Assembly: GCA_023409955.1 (NCBI GenBank)
Contig: JAEYQQ010000199.1
Location: forward strand, 1 to 22,143
DNA length: 22,143 bases
Source: Bacillota bacterium
GTDB taxonomy: Bacteria > Bacillota > Clostridia > Christensenellales > Aristaeellaceae
Direction: 5' to 3'
The notes under the pieces were generated by a model, which was not told the DNA's origin, did not search any database, and saw only the letters and a program-made list of their open reading frames with translations. A program made the translations under genes and the position numbers. Below are positions 7,660 through 14,604 of this stretch, in pieces. The number at the start of each line of letters is the position of its first letter. The first letter of the stretch is position 1.

Positions 7660-8133
7660 ATGTACACATTGATTCCGTTCCGTGGCCGCAGGGATGTAAA
7701 CCGCAACTTGAGCAGCAGCCTTTTGAACGACAGCTTCTTTCGCTCATTCTTTGACATGAGCGACTGGATGGGCAATGCTGGTTTCCGGGTGGACATTAAA
7801 GACAAGTCAGATCATTATCTTTTGGAGGCCGAGCTCCCTGGTGTCAGCGAAGATCAAATTGATCTTACCGTGGATAATGATGTACTGACCATTACTGCCA
7901 ACGCCCGCACCGAACGCAAAGAAGAAAAAGATGCCTACCTCTACTGCGAGCGCAAAGTGGGCCGCATGGAACGCAGCTTCAGCTTGGAGGGTATTGCACA
8001 GGATAACATCTCCGCTGATTACAAAAATGGCGTCCTTACTGTGAAACTGCCTAAAAACGCTCCTGAACCGCCCAAGACCCAGCGTCGCATCTCCATCGGC
8101 GGCACCCAAGAAAAGATCACAGGAAACAACTAA
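7660..8133 (+). CDS. Small heat-shock protein, Hsp20/alpha-crystallin family
   Basis: 157 aa. Small heat-shock proteins are ATP-independent cytoplasmic holdases that keep unfolding proteins soluble for refolding. The N-terminal arm (residues 1-42) is rich in Phe, Arg and Ser. The alpha-crystallin domain runs from about 43 to 138 and includes the ELPGV segment and the GVLTVKLPK motif near its end. A short charged tail follows; its RISIGG contains an I-x-I, the usual oligomerisation contact. The start is fixed by AAGGAGG (7646-7652) seven bases before the ATG. The frame stays open upstream to 7459, but that stretch holds both promoters and the CtsR site and is not coding. Heat induction through CtsR is likely. 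Confidence 0.95.
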   Translation: MYTLIPFRGRRDVNRNLSSSLLNDSFFRSFFDMSDWMGNAGFRVDIKDKSDHYLLEAELPGVSEDQIDLTVDNDVLTITANARTERKEEKDAYLYCERKVGRMERSFSLEGIAQDNISADYKNGVLTVKLPKNAPEPPKTQRRISIGGTQEKITGNN

Positions 8134-8154
8134 GAAGCTTAAGGGATTGATACC

Positions 8155-8187
8155 GGGGAAGAGGCCTTTTGAAAGAACCTCTTCCCC
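8155..8187 (+). terminator. Hairpin after hsp20
   Basis: GGGGAAGAGG (8155-8164) pairs with CCTCTTCCCC (8178-8187) around a 13-nt loop, 22 bases beyond the hsp20 stop. No T tract follows, so it may act as a 3' stabilising stem or a weak terminator, with the stronger terminator at 8309-8345 as the real end. Confidence 0.45.
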
Positions 8188-8247
8188 AGACACTTCCCAT
8201 TCTATATGTTCTTTTTTGCCAATTGTTATTGGCATAACAATAGATAG

Positions 8248-8345
8248 GCGAAGGGCGGGACTCATCCCGCAGCCGAGTCAAGGAATGGGGCCCTTCCCCC
8301 ACCTTTGGAACTGCCCGATGCGTACGCATTGCGGGCGGTTTTTTT
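8248..8345 (+). ncRNA. Candidate structured RNA of unknown class ending in a terminator
   Basis: The 300-base gap between hsp20 and the YitT gene has no open frame but can fold. GAAGG (8250-8254) can pair with CCTTC (8292-8296). GCGGGA (8255-8260) pairs with TCCCGC (8265-8270) directly on top of it with a CTCA loop. The stretch ends in an intrinsic terminator. The YitT promoter lies after the terminator, so this would be a separate small RNA or the end of the hsp20 transcript, not a leader of the YitT gene. I compared it from memory with common riboswitch motifs (TPP, FMN, cobalamin, ykkC, yybP-ykoY, ZTP) and saw no match. No convincing promoter was found immediately upstream. Confidence 0.3.
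8309..8345 (+). terminator. Intrinsic terminator
   Basis: AACTGCCCG and CGGGCGGTT form the outer stem, ATGC and GCAT the inner stem around GTAC, and the hairpin is followed by a run of seven T (8339-8345). This is a strong plus-strand Rho-independent terminator separating hsp20, or a small RNA, from the YitT gene. Confidence 0.8.
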
Positions 8346-8373
8346 ACACAGCTGTACATTACAAGGTCCCCCC

Positions 8374-8402
8374 TTGCGAGCCTGTCCGGAACATGGTATG
8401 AT
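8374..8402 (+). promoter_or_regulatory. Promoter of the YitT-family gene
   Basis: TTGCGA (8374-8379), a 17-base spacer and TATGAT (8397-8402) lie just after the terminator and 32 bases before the ATG. Confidence 0.55.
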
Positions 8403-8434
8403 TTCACCGCAAGTGATTAAGTGGGAAGAGGAAA

Positions 8435-9301
8435 ATGCCTATGCCTAGGACAGCCCGGCAGACCTTTCTAGAGTATATCCTATTGACCATTGGCACGCTG
8501 TTTATCGCGATTGGTGTGTATTTTTTCAAGTTCCCCAACCACTTTTCCACCGGAGGTGTAAGCGGCATCTCCATCATCCTGGGGTATTACGTACCGGGGC
8601 TGACGGCCGGCTCCTTTGTGTTCATCATCAACGCAGTACTGTTGATTTTGGGTTTTGCCATATTTGGCCGTTCCTTCGGTATTCGAACTGCTTATTCCAG
8701 CACACTTATGTCCGGAGTCATCTGGGCATTGGAGATCATCCTTCCTATGACCAAACCGCTGACCTCCCAGCCATTGCTTGAGCTGATCTATGCCGTAACC
8801 CTGCCTGCCGTAGGGTCTGCGATCCTCTTTAACATTGGAGCCAGCAGCGGCGGCACAGACATTATCGCCATGATCCTGAAAAAGTACTCCTCTCTAAACA
8901 TTGGCAATGCACTATTTGCAGTGGACTTTGTCATTACCCTTGGCGCACTGTTCGCCTTTGGCATTGAGACGGGCCTTTTTTCCATATTGGGTTTGCTTGT
9001 CAAGGCATTACTGATTGACTTGGTACTAGAAAACATTAAAACCAACAAATGCTTCCATATCATCACGGCGACCCCGGAGCCAATACTTAACTTTATTGTG
9101 GAAAAGCTCCACCGGGGCGCCACCATTTTACACGGCGAAGGGGCTTATACCCATGAAAACCGCACCGTGCTTTTAACCGTTGTCAACCGTTCGCAAGCTG
9201 TTCGCCTGCGTCTTTATGCCAAGGAAGTGGACCCAAAATGCTTCATCTTGATTACAAATACCGGCGAAATTATCGGAAAAGGATTCAGAGGGGTATTGTA
9301 A
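8435..9301 (+). CDS. YitT family membrane protein (DUF161/DUF2179)
   Basis: 288 aa. The first 200 residues contain about five or six hydrophobic membrane segments, with the Gly-rich STGGVSGISIILGYY (residues 38-52) and SSGGTDIIAMILKK segments typical of the YitT family. The last 80 residues form the soluble DUF2179 domain (LHRGATILHGEGAY, then a C-terminal KGFRGVL). The molecular function of this widespread Firmicutes family is not established; a transport role is often suggested, and some Bacillus relatives are linked to spore or envelope phenotypes. GAAGAGGA precedes the ATG by two to nine bases. The gene has its own promoter and a hairpin with a T-run after it, so it looks monocistronic. 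Confidence 0.9.
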   Translation: MPMPRTARQTFLEYILLTIGTLFIAIGVYFFKFPNHFSTGGVSGISIILGYYVPGLTAGSFVFIINAVLLILGFAIFGRSFGIRTAYSSTLMSGVIWALEIILPMTKPLTSQPLLELIYAVTLPAVGSAILFNIGASSGGTDIIAMILKKYSSLNIGNALFAVDFVITLGALFAFGIETGLFSILGLLVKALLIDLVLENIKTNKCFHIITATPEPILNFIVEKLHRGATILHGEGAYTHENRTVLLTVVNRSQAVRLRLYAKEVDPKCFILITNTGEIIGKGFRGVL

Positions 9302-9377
9302 ATTTGGCTCATGATCTGCTTACCCTGTGCTAAGGAAGCGCATACCAGAATGTATAGACACGGAGTGTTTCTCTTTT

Positions 9378-9416
9378 ATTGCCGCATGGCATACGCCAGT
9401 GCAGGCAATGCTTTTT
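9378..9416 (+). terminator. Terminator after the YitT-family gene
   Basis: A long interrupted stem (ATTGCC with GGCAAT outside, GCA with TGC, TGGC with GCCA inside, loop ATAC) spans 9378-9409 and is followed by GCTTTTT. It lies 76 bases after the stop and about 80 bases before the next gene. It could also work as an attenuator for the YdcZ pair. No other feature is evident in this 197-base gap. Confidence 0.7.
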
Positions 9417-9498
9417 AAACGATCTGGTGAGATATATTCCCTTTTGTAACGTACTATAGCCACCGATACATCGGGGGCAAAAATCCGGAGGTGTTTTA

Positions 9499-9912
9499 AT
9501 GCCCGCCTTTTTGGGCACCATCGTTGGTATTCTATATTCCATTATGAATCTGTTCAACGCACAACTCAGCCAGGTGTACGGCAATCCCTTTGCAACAGTC
9601 ATCATCCACATAGTCGGCCTGATGATTGTACTACCCATGACCATACGTAAAATATTTCAAATAAAGCCTGCCCCGATTTGGATGTATATAGGCGGCGCTC
9701 TTGGCGTCTTTACCGTAGTCACCAGCAACCTTGGTGTCACAAACCTTGGTGTTACCGCCACGCTTTCCCTGACACTGCTGGGCCAGATGCTTTGTGCCAT
9801 GGTATTTGATCATTTTGGCTTGTGGGGCTTTGTAAAAACCAAATTTAAAGCAGAAAAGGCCATCAGCCTGGTACTGATTGCTCTTGGCGTTGGGGTGATG
9901 TTATTATGGTGA
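9499..9912 (+). CDS. Small DMT-superfamily membrane protein, YdcZ (DUF606) family, first of pair
   Basis: 137 aa and almost entirely hydrophobic, with about four or five membrane helices. The N-terminal FLGTIVGILYSIMNLFNAQL and the segment SNLGVTNLGVTATLSLTLLGQ are characteristic of the YdcZ/DUF606 branch of the drug/metabolite transporter superfamily. These are half-size relatives of ten-helix EamA transporters and are expected to work as dimers in the cytoplasmic membrane. The substrate is unknown. GGAGGTG precedes the ATG by five or six bases. The coding sequence overlaps the next gene by seven bases, which indicates translational coupling and a two-component transporter. Confidence 0.85.
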   Translation: MPAFLGTIVGILYSIMNLFNAQLSQVYGNPFATVIIHIVGLMIVLPMTIRKIFQIKPAPIWMYIGGALGVFTVVTSNLGVTNLGVTATLSLTLLGQMLCAMVFDHFGLWGFVKTKFKAEKAISLVLIALGVGVMLLW

Positions 9913-10346
9913 TAGCAGTCATTAGCGTACTTTTCAGTGGTTTTACTATCGTGCTGGCCCGTATGTGCAACGCAAGGCTGGCACAGCAGTGCGGTGTGCA
10001 TTACAGCTCTCTTATGAACTATGTTACAGGCCTGATTGGCTCTTTGGTTGTTTTCCTGCTCATGGGCGCAGCGACAAATGCAACCTTTCCAGTACACGGC
10101 GGCTCTATTACCATGTACTTAGGCGGTGCACTTGGCCTTGTCAGCGTATATATGCTCAACACCATCACGCATAAGCTTCCTGCAACACAGCTGACGCTTT
10201 TGATTTTTGTTGGACAGCTGTTTTCCGGTCTGCTACTGGATTATTTCGCCACCCACAAATTCTCCATGGGTACCTTGGTAGGTGGCGTTTTAGTGCTGGC
10301 AGGGCTGGCGGTCAACATTTGGGGCGACAGAAAAGACCGAGCCTAA
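9906..10346 (+). CDS. Small DMT-superfamily membrane protein, YdcZ (DUF606) family, second of pair
   Basis: 146 aa, with about five hydrophobic segments. It is a divergent paralogue of the preceding protein: ITMYLGGALGLVSVYMLNT aligns with the partner's WMYIGGALGVFTVVTSN, and LTLLIFVGQLFSGLLLDYF aligns with LSLTLLGQMLCAMVFDHF. Its ATG lies within the last codons of the first gene, and there is no separate intergenic ribosome site, so the two are translationally coupled. The pair probably forms a heterodimer equivalent to a full-length transporter. A terminator follows 18 bases after the stop. Confidence 0.85.
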   Translation: MVIAVISVLFSGFTIVLARMCNARLAQQCGVHYSSLMNYVTGLIGSLVVFLLMGAATNATFPVHGGSITMYLGGALGLVSVYMLNTITHKLPATQLTLLIFVGQLFSGLLLDYFATHKFSMGTLVGGVLVLAGLAVNIWGDRKDRA

Positions 10347-10364
10347 TTTCAAGATAAGAGCCTT

Positions 10365-10390
10365 GGCGGATGCAAAAGCATCCGCCTTTT
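10365..10390 (+). terminator. Intrinsic terminator after the YdcZ pair
   Basis: GGCGGATGC (10365-10373) and GCATCCGCC (10378-10386) form a perfect 9-bp stem with an AAAA loop, followed by TTTT. Confidence 0.85.
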
Positions 10391-10492
10391 GCTATCTTTC
10401 ACCCTTTTCACATCCATTCGTCACCCCTGCTTCTCATTTATCAAATTTAGGATTGGCACCAGAAGCGTCAGTCCCCTTTTGGTGAATGCCGC

Positions 10493-10521
10493 TTGACATT
10501 ATTACTATATAGTACTATCCT
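10493..10521 (+). promoter_or_regulatory. marR operon promoter
   Basis: A consensus TTGACA (10493-10498), a 17-base spacer and TATCCT (10516-10521), ending 18 bases before the TTG start of the marR gene. The spacer carries the palindromes described separately. Confidence 0.65.
10503..10518. promoter_or_regulatory. Overlapping palindromes, probable MarR autoregulatory operator
   Basis: TACTATATAGTA (10503-10514) and ATAGTACTAT (10509-10518) are both perfect palindromes and overlap each other, the promoter spacer and the -10. MarR-family repressors usually bind such AT-rich palindromes in their own promoters. That the adjacent MarR protein binds here is inference. Confidence 0.55.
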
Positions 10522-10539
10522 ATATGAGGGGGTGAGCGG

Positions 10540-10980
10540 TTGAAAACGTACGGAGGATTTCTAATTTCACGGATTCATCAATTGCAGAGCCGGGCTTTTG
10601 AAAAGCTTTTGCGAGATAGCGGCGTAGATGCCTTTAATGGCGCTCAGGGGCGTATTTTGTATGTGCTTTGGGAGCACGAAACCCTGACCATCACCCAAAT
10701 CGGACGCTTGACATCCTTAGCCAAAACCACCCTAACAAGCATGCTGGACAGAATGGAACAGGCGGAGCTGATTACAAGAGTTCCTGATAAAAAAAATCGA
10801 AGGCAAATCTTTATCACCATCACCGATAAGGCAAAGGGATACAAGGCTGACTACGACAAGGTATCGGAGCAGATGAACACCATGTTTTATCAGGATTTTA
10901 AGGATCATGAAATCCTTGCCTTTGAAAACACCCTTCGAAAAATCATTGACAATCTGGAGAAAAAGGGAGATGACGAATGA
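10540..10980 (+). CDS. MarR family transcriptional regulator
   Basis: 146 aa, the typical MarR length. The winged helix-turn-helix spans about residues 45-105: ITQIGRLTSLAKTTLTSML contains the recognition helix, and LITRVPDKKNRRQIFITIT is the wing with its conserved D-x-R-like KKNRR. The flanking helices form the dimer interface. The start is a TTG with GAGGGGG seven bases upstream. The gene overlaps the next by ATGA, so regulator, PNPOx-like protein and hydrolase form one operon, probably autorepressed through palindromes in its promoter. No cysteine-based redox switch is evident (the protein appears to lack Cys), so a small-molecule ligand is more likely than thiol oxidation. Confidence 0.92.
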   Translation: MKTYGGFLISRIHQLQSRAFEKLLRDSGVDAFNGAQGRILYVLWEHETLTITQIGRLTSLAKTTLTSMLDRMEQAELITRVPDKKNRRQIFITITDKAKGYKADYDKVSEQMNTMFYQDFKDHEILAFENTLRKIIDNLEKKGDDE

Positions 10981-11411
10981 TGAATGTCAAAACCAGGCAG
11001 GAAATTGCAAGTTTGGTTGAATGCAGCCGGGATGCCATCGTATGCTCTATCGACGACAGCGGATTTCCCAGCGCCAAGTCTATGTTCCTCCAAAAAAAAG
11101 AAGGCCTTTGCACCTTTTGGTTCTCCACAAATACTTCTTCGATCCGCACCGGGCATTGGCAAAAGCGCCCAGAGGCCTGTATTTACTTGGTGGACCCTGC
11201 CGGTATTCGCGGCCTAATGCTCACCGGATACATGCAGGTCTGTACAGATGATGAAACCAAACTGGCATTTTGGAAAGACGGCGATGAAAAATACTACTCC
11301 CTTGGTCCTACTGATCCAGACTATAGCATTTTGAAGTTCACAGCGGATAAGGGTAACTACTATCATGGGCTGCAAAAGCATCTATTCAGCGTGGATGCGT
11401 TGGAGGCATAA
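10977..11411 (+). CDS. Pyridoxamine 5'-phosphate oxidase-like flavin-binding protein
   Basis: 144 aa. It has the split-barrel PNPOx-like fold: SRDAIVCSIDDSGFPSAKSM (residues about 18-37) is the first barrel hairpin, FWFSTNTSSIRTGHW (about 47-61) is the expected cofactor-loop region, and RPEACIYLVDPAGIRGLMLTGYMQV follows. Members of this broad family bind FMN, F420 or haem and are often annotated general stress protein 26-like. It is unlikely to be the true PNP oxidase because it is short. Its start overlaps the marR stop by four bases. Regulation by the upstream MarR protein suggests a detoxification or redox role, but the substrate cannot be read from the sequence. Confidence 0.82.
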   Translation: MMNVKTRQEIASLVECSRDAIVCSIDDSGFPSAKSMFLQKKEGLCTFWFSTNTSSIRTGHWQKRPEACIYLVDPAGIRGLMLTGYMQVCTDDETKLAFWKDGDEKYYSLGPTDPDYSILKFTADKGNYYHGLQKHLFSVDALEA

Positions 11412-11416
11412 AAAAG

Positions 11417-12166
11417 ATGCCTTATCTTACCGTGAAGGATTGCTCCATATATTACGAGGATATCGGCCTTGGCGAGCCCATCTTGTTTCTGCACAGCGGG
11501 TATAGCCGGGCCATCATCGCCTTCAGCGGACAAATACAGCCCTTCTTCCATGCCTACCGCTGCCTGCTTCCCGATTTTCGCGGCCATGGCCGCACCATCA
11601 GTGAAAGCAAGGAATGGGACACGCTAATCATTGCGAAGGACATGGCCAGCTTTTTAAAAGCTTTGGGCATTGAAAAGGTTCACCTTATCGGTTACAGCCT
11701 GGGCGGCGGCGTGGCGCTGCACCTGGCAGCAATTCATCCGGACATAGTGAAGAGTATTATCACCATCGGCTGCGGCGGGATTTGCGACCCTTCCGGCTCT
11801 GCGGATTTTGAACCGGAGGCGCTTGTGTGCAATCATCAGGATACGTTTATAGAGCGGATAAAAAGCATCCATGCCGATGCCCATGGCGGGGACTGGCAGC
11901 ACCACATGCGCATGAGCATACGAGACTGGCGCATGTACCCGCAACTGAATGATGCAGACTGGTCCATCCTTACCATGCCCATGCTATGTATCGGCGGCGA
12001 GCATGATGCCTATGCCTCACCCCAAAGACTTAGGGATATGCAAAAGAAGTGTCCTCAGGCCGAAGTTTGGTGTGTGCCCGGAGCAGGCCATCGGCCCCAT
12101 ATGCCAACCGATCAAGCGAAAGAAGTCAACGAGAGGATGCTATCATTTCTCAAGGAAATTCGTTAA
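11417..12166 (+). CDS. Alpha/beta hydrolase
   Basis: 249 aa, a complete cytoplasmic alpha/beta hydrolase fold with no signal peptide. The nucleophile elbow GYSLGG places Ser94. Asp197 in GGEHDAY and His225 in GAGHRPHM complete the triad. The oxyanion segment HSGYSRA (residues 26-32) and the FRGHGRT strand-turn (54-60) are typical of the esterase / C-C hydrolase / peroxidase-like branch. It starts five bases after the PNPOx-like gene, within the marR operon. The substrate is unknown; an ester or lactone is a reasonable guess from family only. The gene ends 85 bases before the convergent GH5 gene, and only a weak 5-bp stem is visible between them. Confidence 0.9.
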   Translation: MPYLTVKDCSIYYEDIGLGEPILFLHSGYSRAIIAFSGQIQPFFHAYRCLLPDFRGHGRTISESKEWDTLIIAKDMASFLKALGIEKVHLIGYSLGGGVALHLAAIHPDIVKSIITIGCGGICDPSGSADFEPEALVCNHQDTFIERIKSIHADAHGGDWQHHMRMSIRDWRMYPQLNDADWSILTMPMLCIGGEHDAYASPQRLRDMQKKCPQAEVWCVPGAGHRPHMPTDQAKEVNERMLSFLKEIR

Positions 12167-12251
12167 TAAAGCCGCTGTTTAAAAATAGATGCGGCCAATT
12201 ATAGGCACATCATTATTCCATACAAACTGTATCCATTTGGTAATAAAATGT

Positions 12252-13349
12252 TTACACATTCAGCCTTTCAGGCATCCAACCCATTGGTAAGGCTTTGCGC
12301 ATATCCCAGCCCAGAGGCCCGTCCATGAGTTTATAGCTCCAGAAGAACCAGCCATCCGCTTGCTCAAAGACATACAACTGACTGGCGGCGCTGGCTCGCA
12401 TAGCAGCCTCTTTGGCCAGAGGCGAATCCAGTTCATCAAAGCCTTGATCAGGATAGGCAAAACACCATTCTCCAATGATCACAGGATAATGGGTCTTCAT
12501 TTCACGGATGCCGCTAGCAAAGTCCACCAGGGAAGTATCCAGTACCTTTTTGAAGGCTGCCGGTCCTTTTTCAAAAGCCCCAAAGGCAACATACAAATGG
12601 GCATCCAGCACCAGATTCTTATACTCTTCTTTGGGGAAAACGTTCTTCCATAGCATCAAACGAAAGCCGTCATGAAAGACTAGTGGCACATACTCCCCAA
12701 GTATAGGACGCAAGTCATGGTAACAATCCTTGTAAAACTGAATCAGTACATCATCGGGCACACCACAGGATCCCTCGGCACGTTTGGGATCATGAGGCGG
12801 GTAGCGTCCTGCCTTTTCCATGGCTTCAAACATGTCCGGCCGGATAGGTTCATTGACAAACTGCAAGCCATACAGGGCTGGATGACCTTTATACCTCTGT
12901 GCCAATTTGATAAGTACCTGTCTGGTATGTATCAGATTTTCCTCTTTCAAGTGCCACTTACACACGCCACAGATACCGCCGTTGTCAAAACCATTTTGAC
13001 TATCCCGGACGGTATGCAAGTCGATGAGAATTTTCAGCCCTGTTTCCTTCGCCCATGCAAAGGCCTTATCCAGATACTCTATGCAGCCCACATAAGGCAT
13101 GCAATCATCAAATATGAAATGCGGCACGGGGATGCGGACTGCGTTAAAGCCCCGCTCCGATAAATAAACAAAATCCGCCTTGGTGATATATGTATCCCTA
13201 TGTTCTTTCAGCCGAGAAAAGCGCTCCTCACCCAATTGGATGCACAGCTCAGTTTCATCCTCCGCGGAGGTACCCATAAACAGGTCCTTGTGCATCCACT
13301 TTTCCAGCACCAGCCAATTGCCCAGGTTAACACCTTTGAGCGCAGCCAT
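12252..13349 (-). CDS. Cytoplasmic GH5 glycoside hydrolase, exo-beta-1,3-glucanase-like
   Basis: 365 aa, with no signal peptide, so cytoplasmic. It is a GH5 (beta/alpha)8 barrel. GVNLGNWLVLEKWM (residues 6-19) and DLHTVRDSQNGFDNGG (110-125) closely resemble fungal exo-beta-1,3-glucanases such as Exg1. The acid/base is Glu167 in FVNEP, the nucleophile Glu294 in IIGEW, and DAHLY (249-253) holds the conserved His251 and Tyr253. It probably trims imported beta-gluco-oligosaccharides. The start follows GTAGGAGG by five bases. It lies 57 bases after the LacI gene on the same strand with no terminator between, so the two are likely co-transcribed. The barrel is essentially the whole protein, with no binding module. 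Family GH5 is firm; beta-1,3 specificity is inferred from motif resemblance. Confidence 0.88.
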   Translation of the reverse strand: MAALKGVNLGNWLVLEKWMHKDLFMGTSAEDETELCIQLGEERFSRLKEHRDTYITKADFVYLSERGFNAVRIPVPHFIFDDCMPYVGCIEYLDKAFAWAKETGLKILIDLHTVRDSQNGFDNGGICGVCKWHLKEENLIHTRQVLIKLAQRYKGHPALYGLQFVNEPIRPDMFEAMEKAGRYPPHDPKRAEGSCGVPDDVLIQFYKDCYHDLRPILGEYVPLVFHDGFRLMLWKNVFPKEEYKNLVLDAHLYVAFGAFEKGPAAFKKVLDTSLVDFASGIREMKTHYPVIIGEWCFAYPDQGFDELDSPLAKEAAMRASAASQLYVFEQADGWFFWSYKLMDGPLGWDMRKALPMGWMPERLNV

Positions 13350-13406
13350 GGGATCCTCCTACCGCCGCAGCAGCCATGCTGCAGCGCCCTTTCTAAACGA
13401 ACTTTT

Positions 13407-14426
13407 CTATAGTTCTCCGCCATACCGTATGGCGCAGGATTCCCGAACCACAAGCTTTGTGTCCACATAGGAAAGCCGCCCCTTGGCCTGCTTATCCATG
13501 AGACGCAAGACCTCCAGTACAGCCTGCTGACCCAGATGCTCCAGAGAATATTGTATAGTAGTAAGCGGCGGCACACACTGAAGCGCAAACTCATTGTCGT
13601 CAAACCCAAGAACGCTCATATCCTCCGGTACCCGCAGACCCATATCGACAATTGCACGGATGACACCCTTGGCCATGGCGTCGTTGGCACAGAATATGGC
13701 ATCAGGGATGAGCTGTCCGCGATCAAACCTGCCGCTGGCCGAAGCGCCCCTAATGATGGAATAGGCCGCATCCTCCTGGAAGTATCCTTGAAACAAAAGC
13801 TCCGGATACATGGTCAGGCGCAGCTTTTCCATGCCCTTGACATATGCATTGTACCGTGCGTCACCATCGTAGTTGTTGGTCCCCCCCATATAGGCAATAC
13901 GGTCATGGCCAGTGTGCTTTAAGTATTCCAACCCCTGCATGATCCCCTTTTCGTTATGGATCAGTACACTAGAAAACCTATCTTCCGCTATTTCCTTGTC
14001 CATAAAAACAAAGGGTACATCCCGCCTTAAAAGCAGCTGGATATCCTCCTGGGCCAGCTGCTCATGTAAGACAATGGCTCCATCAAAATTGCAGGAAAGG
14101 ATGGAAGCCACCAAGTTTCGCGAAGTTTGCGCCTGAGAAATATGCACAAACATATCATAGCCATGCTCCTTACATACCCCGTACATGGATTGAAGCATGC
14201 CTATATAAAACGATGCGTTGAAATTGGGAAAGAACACGGCGATGGCGTTTGTTTTTGCAGTTTTCATCAGCCGGGCGTTGACGTTGGGAAAATAGCCCAG
14301 TTCCTCCACAGCCTGCAAAACCCGCTGCCGGGTGGCCTCGCTGATGTTGGGCTGCCCATTCAGCGCGTTAGACACCGTGGATATGGAAACCCCCGCGCGT
14401 TTGGACACATCCCGTATGGAAGCCAT
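13407..14426 (-). CDS. LacI family transcriptional regulator
   Basis: 339 aa. The N-terminal helix-turn-helix (ASIRDVSKRAGVSISTVSNA, residues 2-21) and hinge helix (about 45-58) are canonical LacI/GalR. The rest is the periplasmic-binding-protein-like effector domain, with IPDAIFCANDAMAKG and GFDDNEFA near its second half. It probably senses a sugar released from the imported oligosaccharide and represses the locus. Candidate targets are the two AAAACGTTTT-centred palindromes between the permease operon and the secreted GH5 gene. Its own upstream region lacks that palindrome. The ATG has GGGGGAAAGCTC just before it. Confidence 0.95.
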   Translation of the reverse strand: MASIRDVSKRAGVSISTVSNALNGQPNISEATRQRVLQAVEELGYFPNVNARLMKTAKTNAIAVFFPNFNASFYIGMLQSMYGVCKEHGYDMFVHISQAQTSRNLVASILSCNFDGAIVLHEQLAQEDIQLLLRRDVPFVFMDKEIAEDRFSSVLIHNEKGIMQGLEYLKHTGHDRIAYMGGTNNYDGDARYNAYVKGMEKLRLTMYPELLFQGYFQEDAAYSIIRGASASGRFDRGQLIPDAIFCANDAMAKGVIRAIVDMGLRVPEDMSVLGFDDNEFALQCVPPLTTIQYSLEHLGQQAVLEVLRLMDKQAKGRLSYVDTKLVVRESCAIRYGGEL

Positions 14427-14461
14427 GAGCTTTCCCCCTGCCTAAAGCAAAATGTAAATTT

Positions 14462-14490
14462 ATCTTATCACAAGCCGTCCACTGCAACAA
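14462..14490 (-). promoter_or_regulatory. Candidate promoter of the LacI-GH5 pair
   Basis: On the minus strand, TTGTTG (14485-14490), a 17-base spacer and TAAGAT (14462-14467), 36 bases before the LacI start. It is a moderate match, with no AAAACGTTTT palindrome near it. Confidence 0.4.
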
Positions 14491-14560
14491 GTGTCATGAG
14501 ACACACCCCATAAGCCAATGATCCTATGAAAATACAAACCACTGTTTATACCAGAAGGAT

Positions 14561-14594
14561 CCGGGGAGGGCCTTATCATAAAGCCCCTCCCCGG
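14561..14594 (-). terminator. Hairpin after the solute-binding protein gene
   Basis: CCGGGGAGGG and CCCTCCCCGG, continued by CTT and AAG after one mismatch, form a very GC-rich stem 11 bases beyond the stop of the binding-protein gene. On the minus strand only a short T-poor stretch follows (ATCCTTCTGG), so termination may be partial. It may set the importer genes apart from the LacI-GH5 pair. Confidence 0.55.
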
Positions 14595-14604
14595 CTGCAT
14601 CCTT

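Noticed and set aside
8217..8234. TGCCAAT / ATTGGCA hairpin next to a T-run
   Set aside because: The T-run lies 5' of the stem on the plus strand and becomes A on the minus strand, so it cannot be an intrinsic terminator in either direction.
9302..9498. Guanidine or T-box riboswitch before the YdcZ pair
   Set aside because: Only a terminator-type hairpin is visible; I see no T-box consensus, ACGR-loop pair or ykkC core.
12171..12195. GCCGC / GCGGC hairpin between the hydrolase and the cytoplasmic GH5
   Set aside because: The stem is only 5 bp with a 15-nt loop, and the T-rich tail is weak, so it is not a convincing terminator for either convergent gene.
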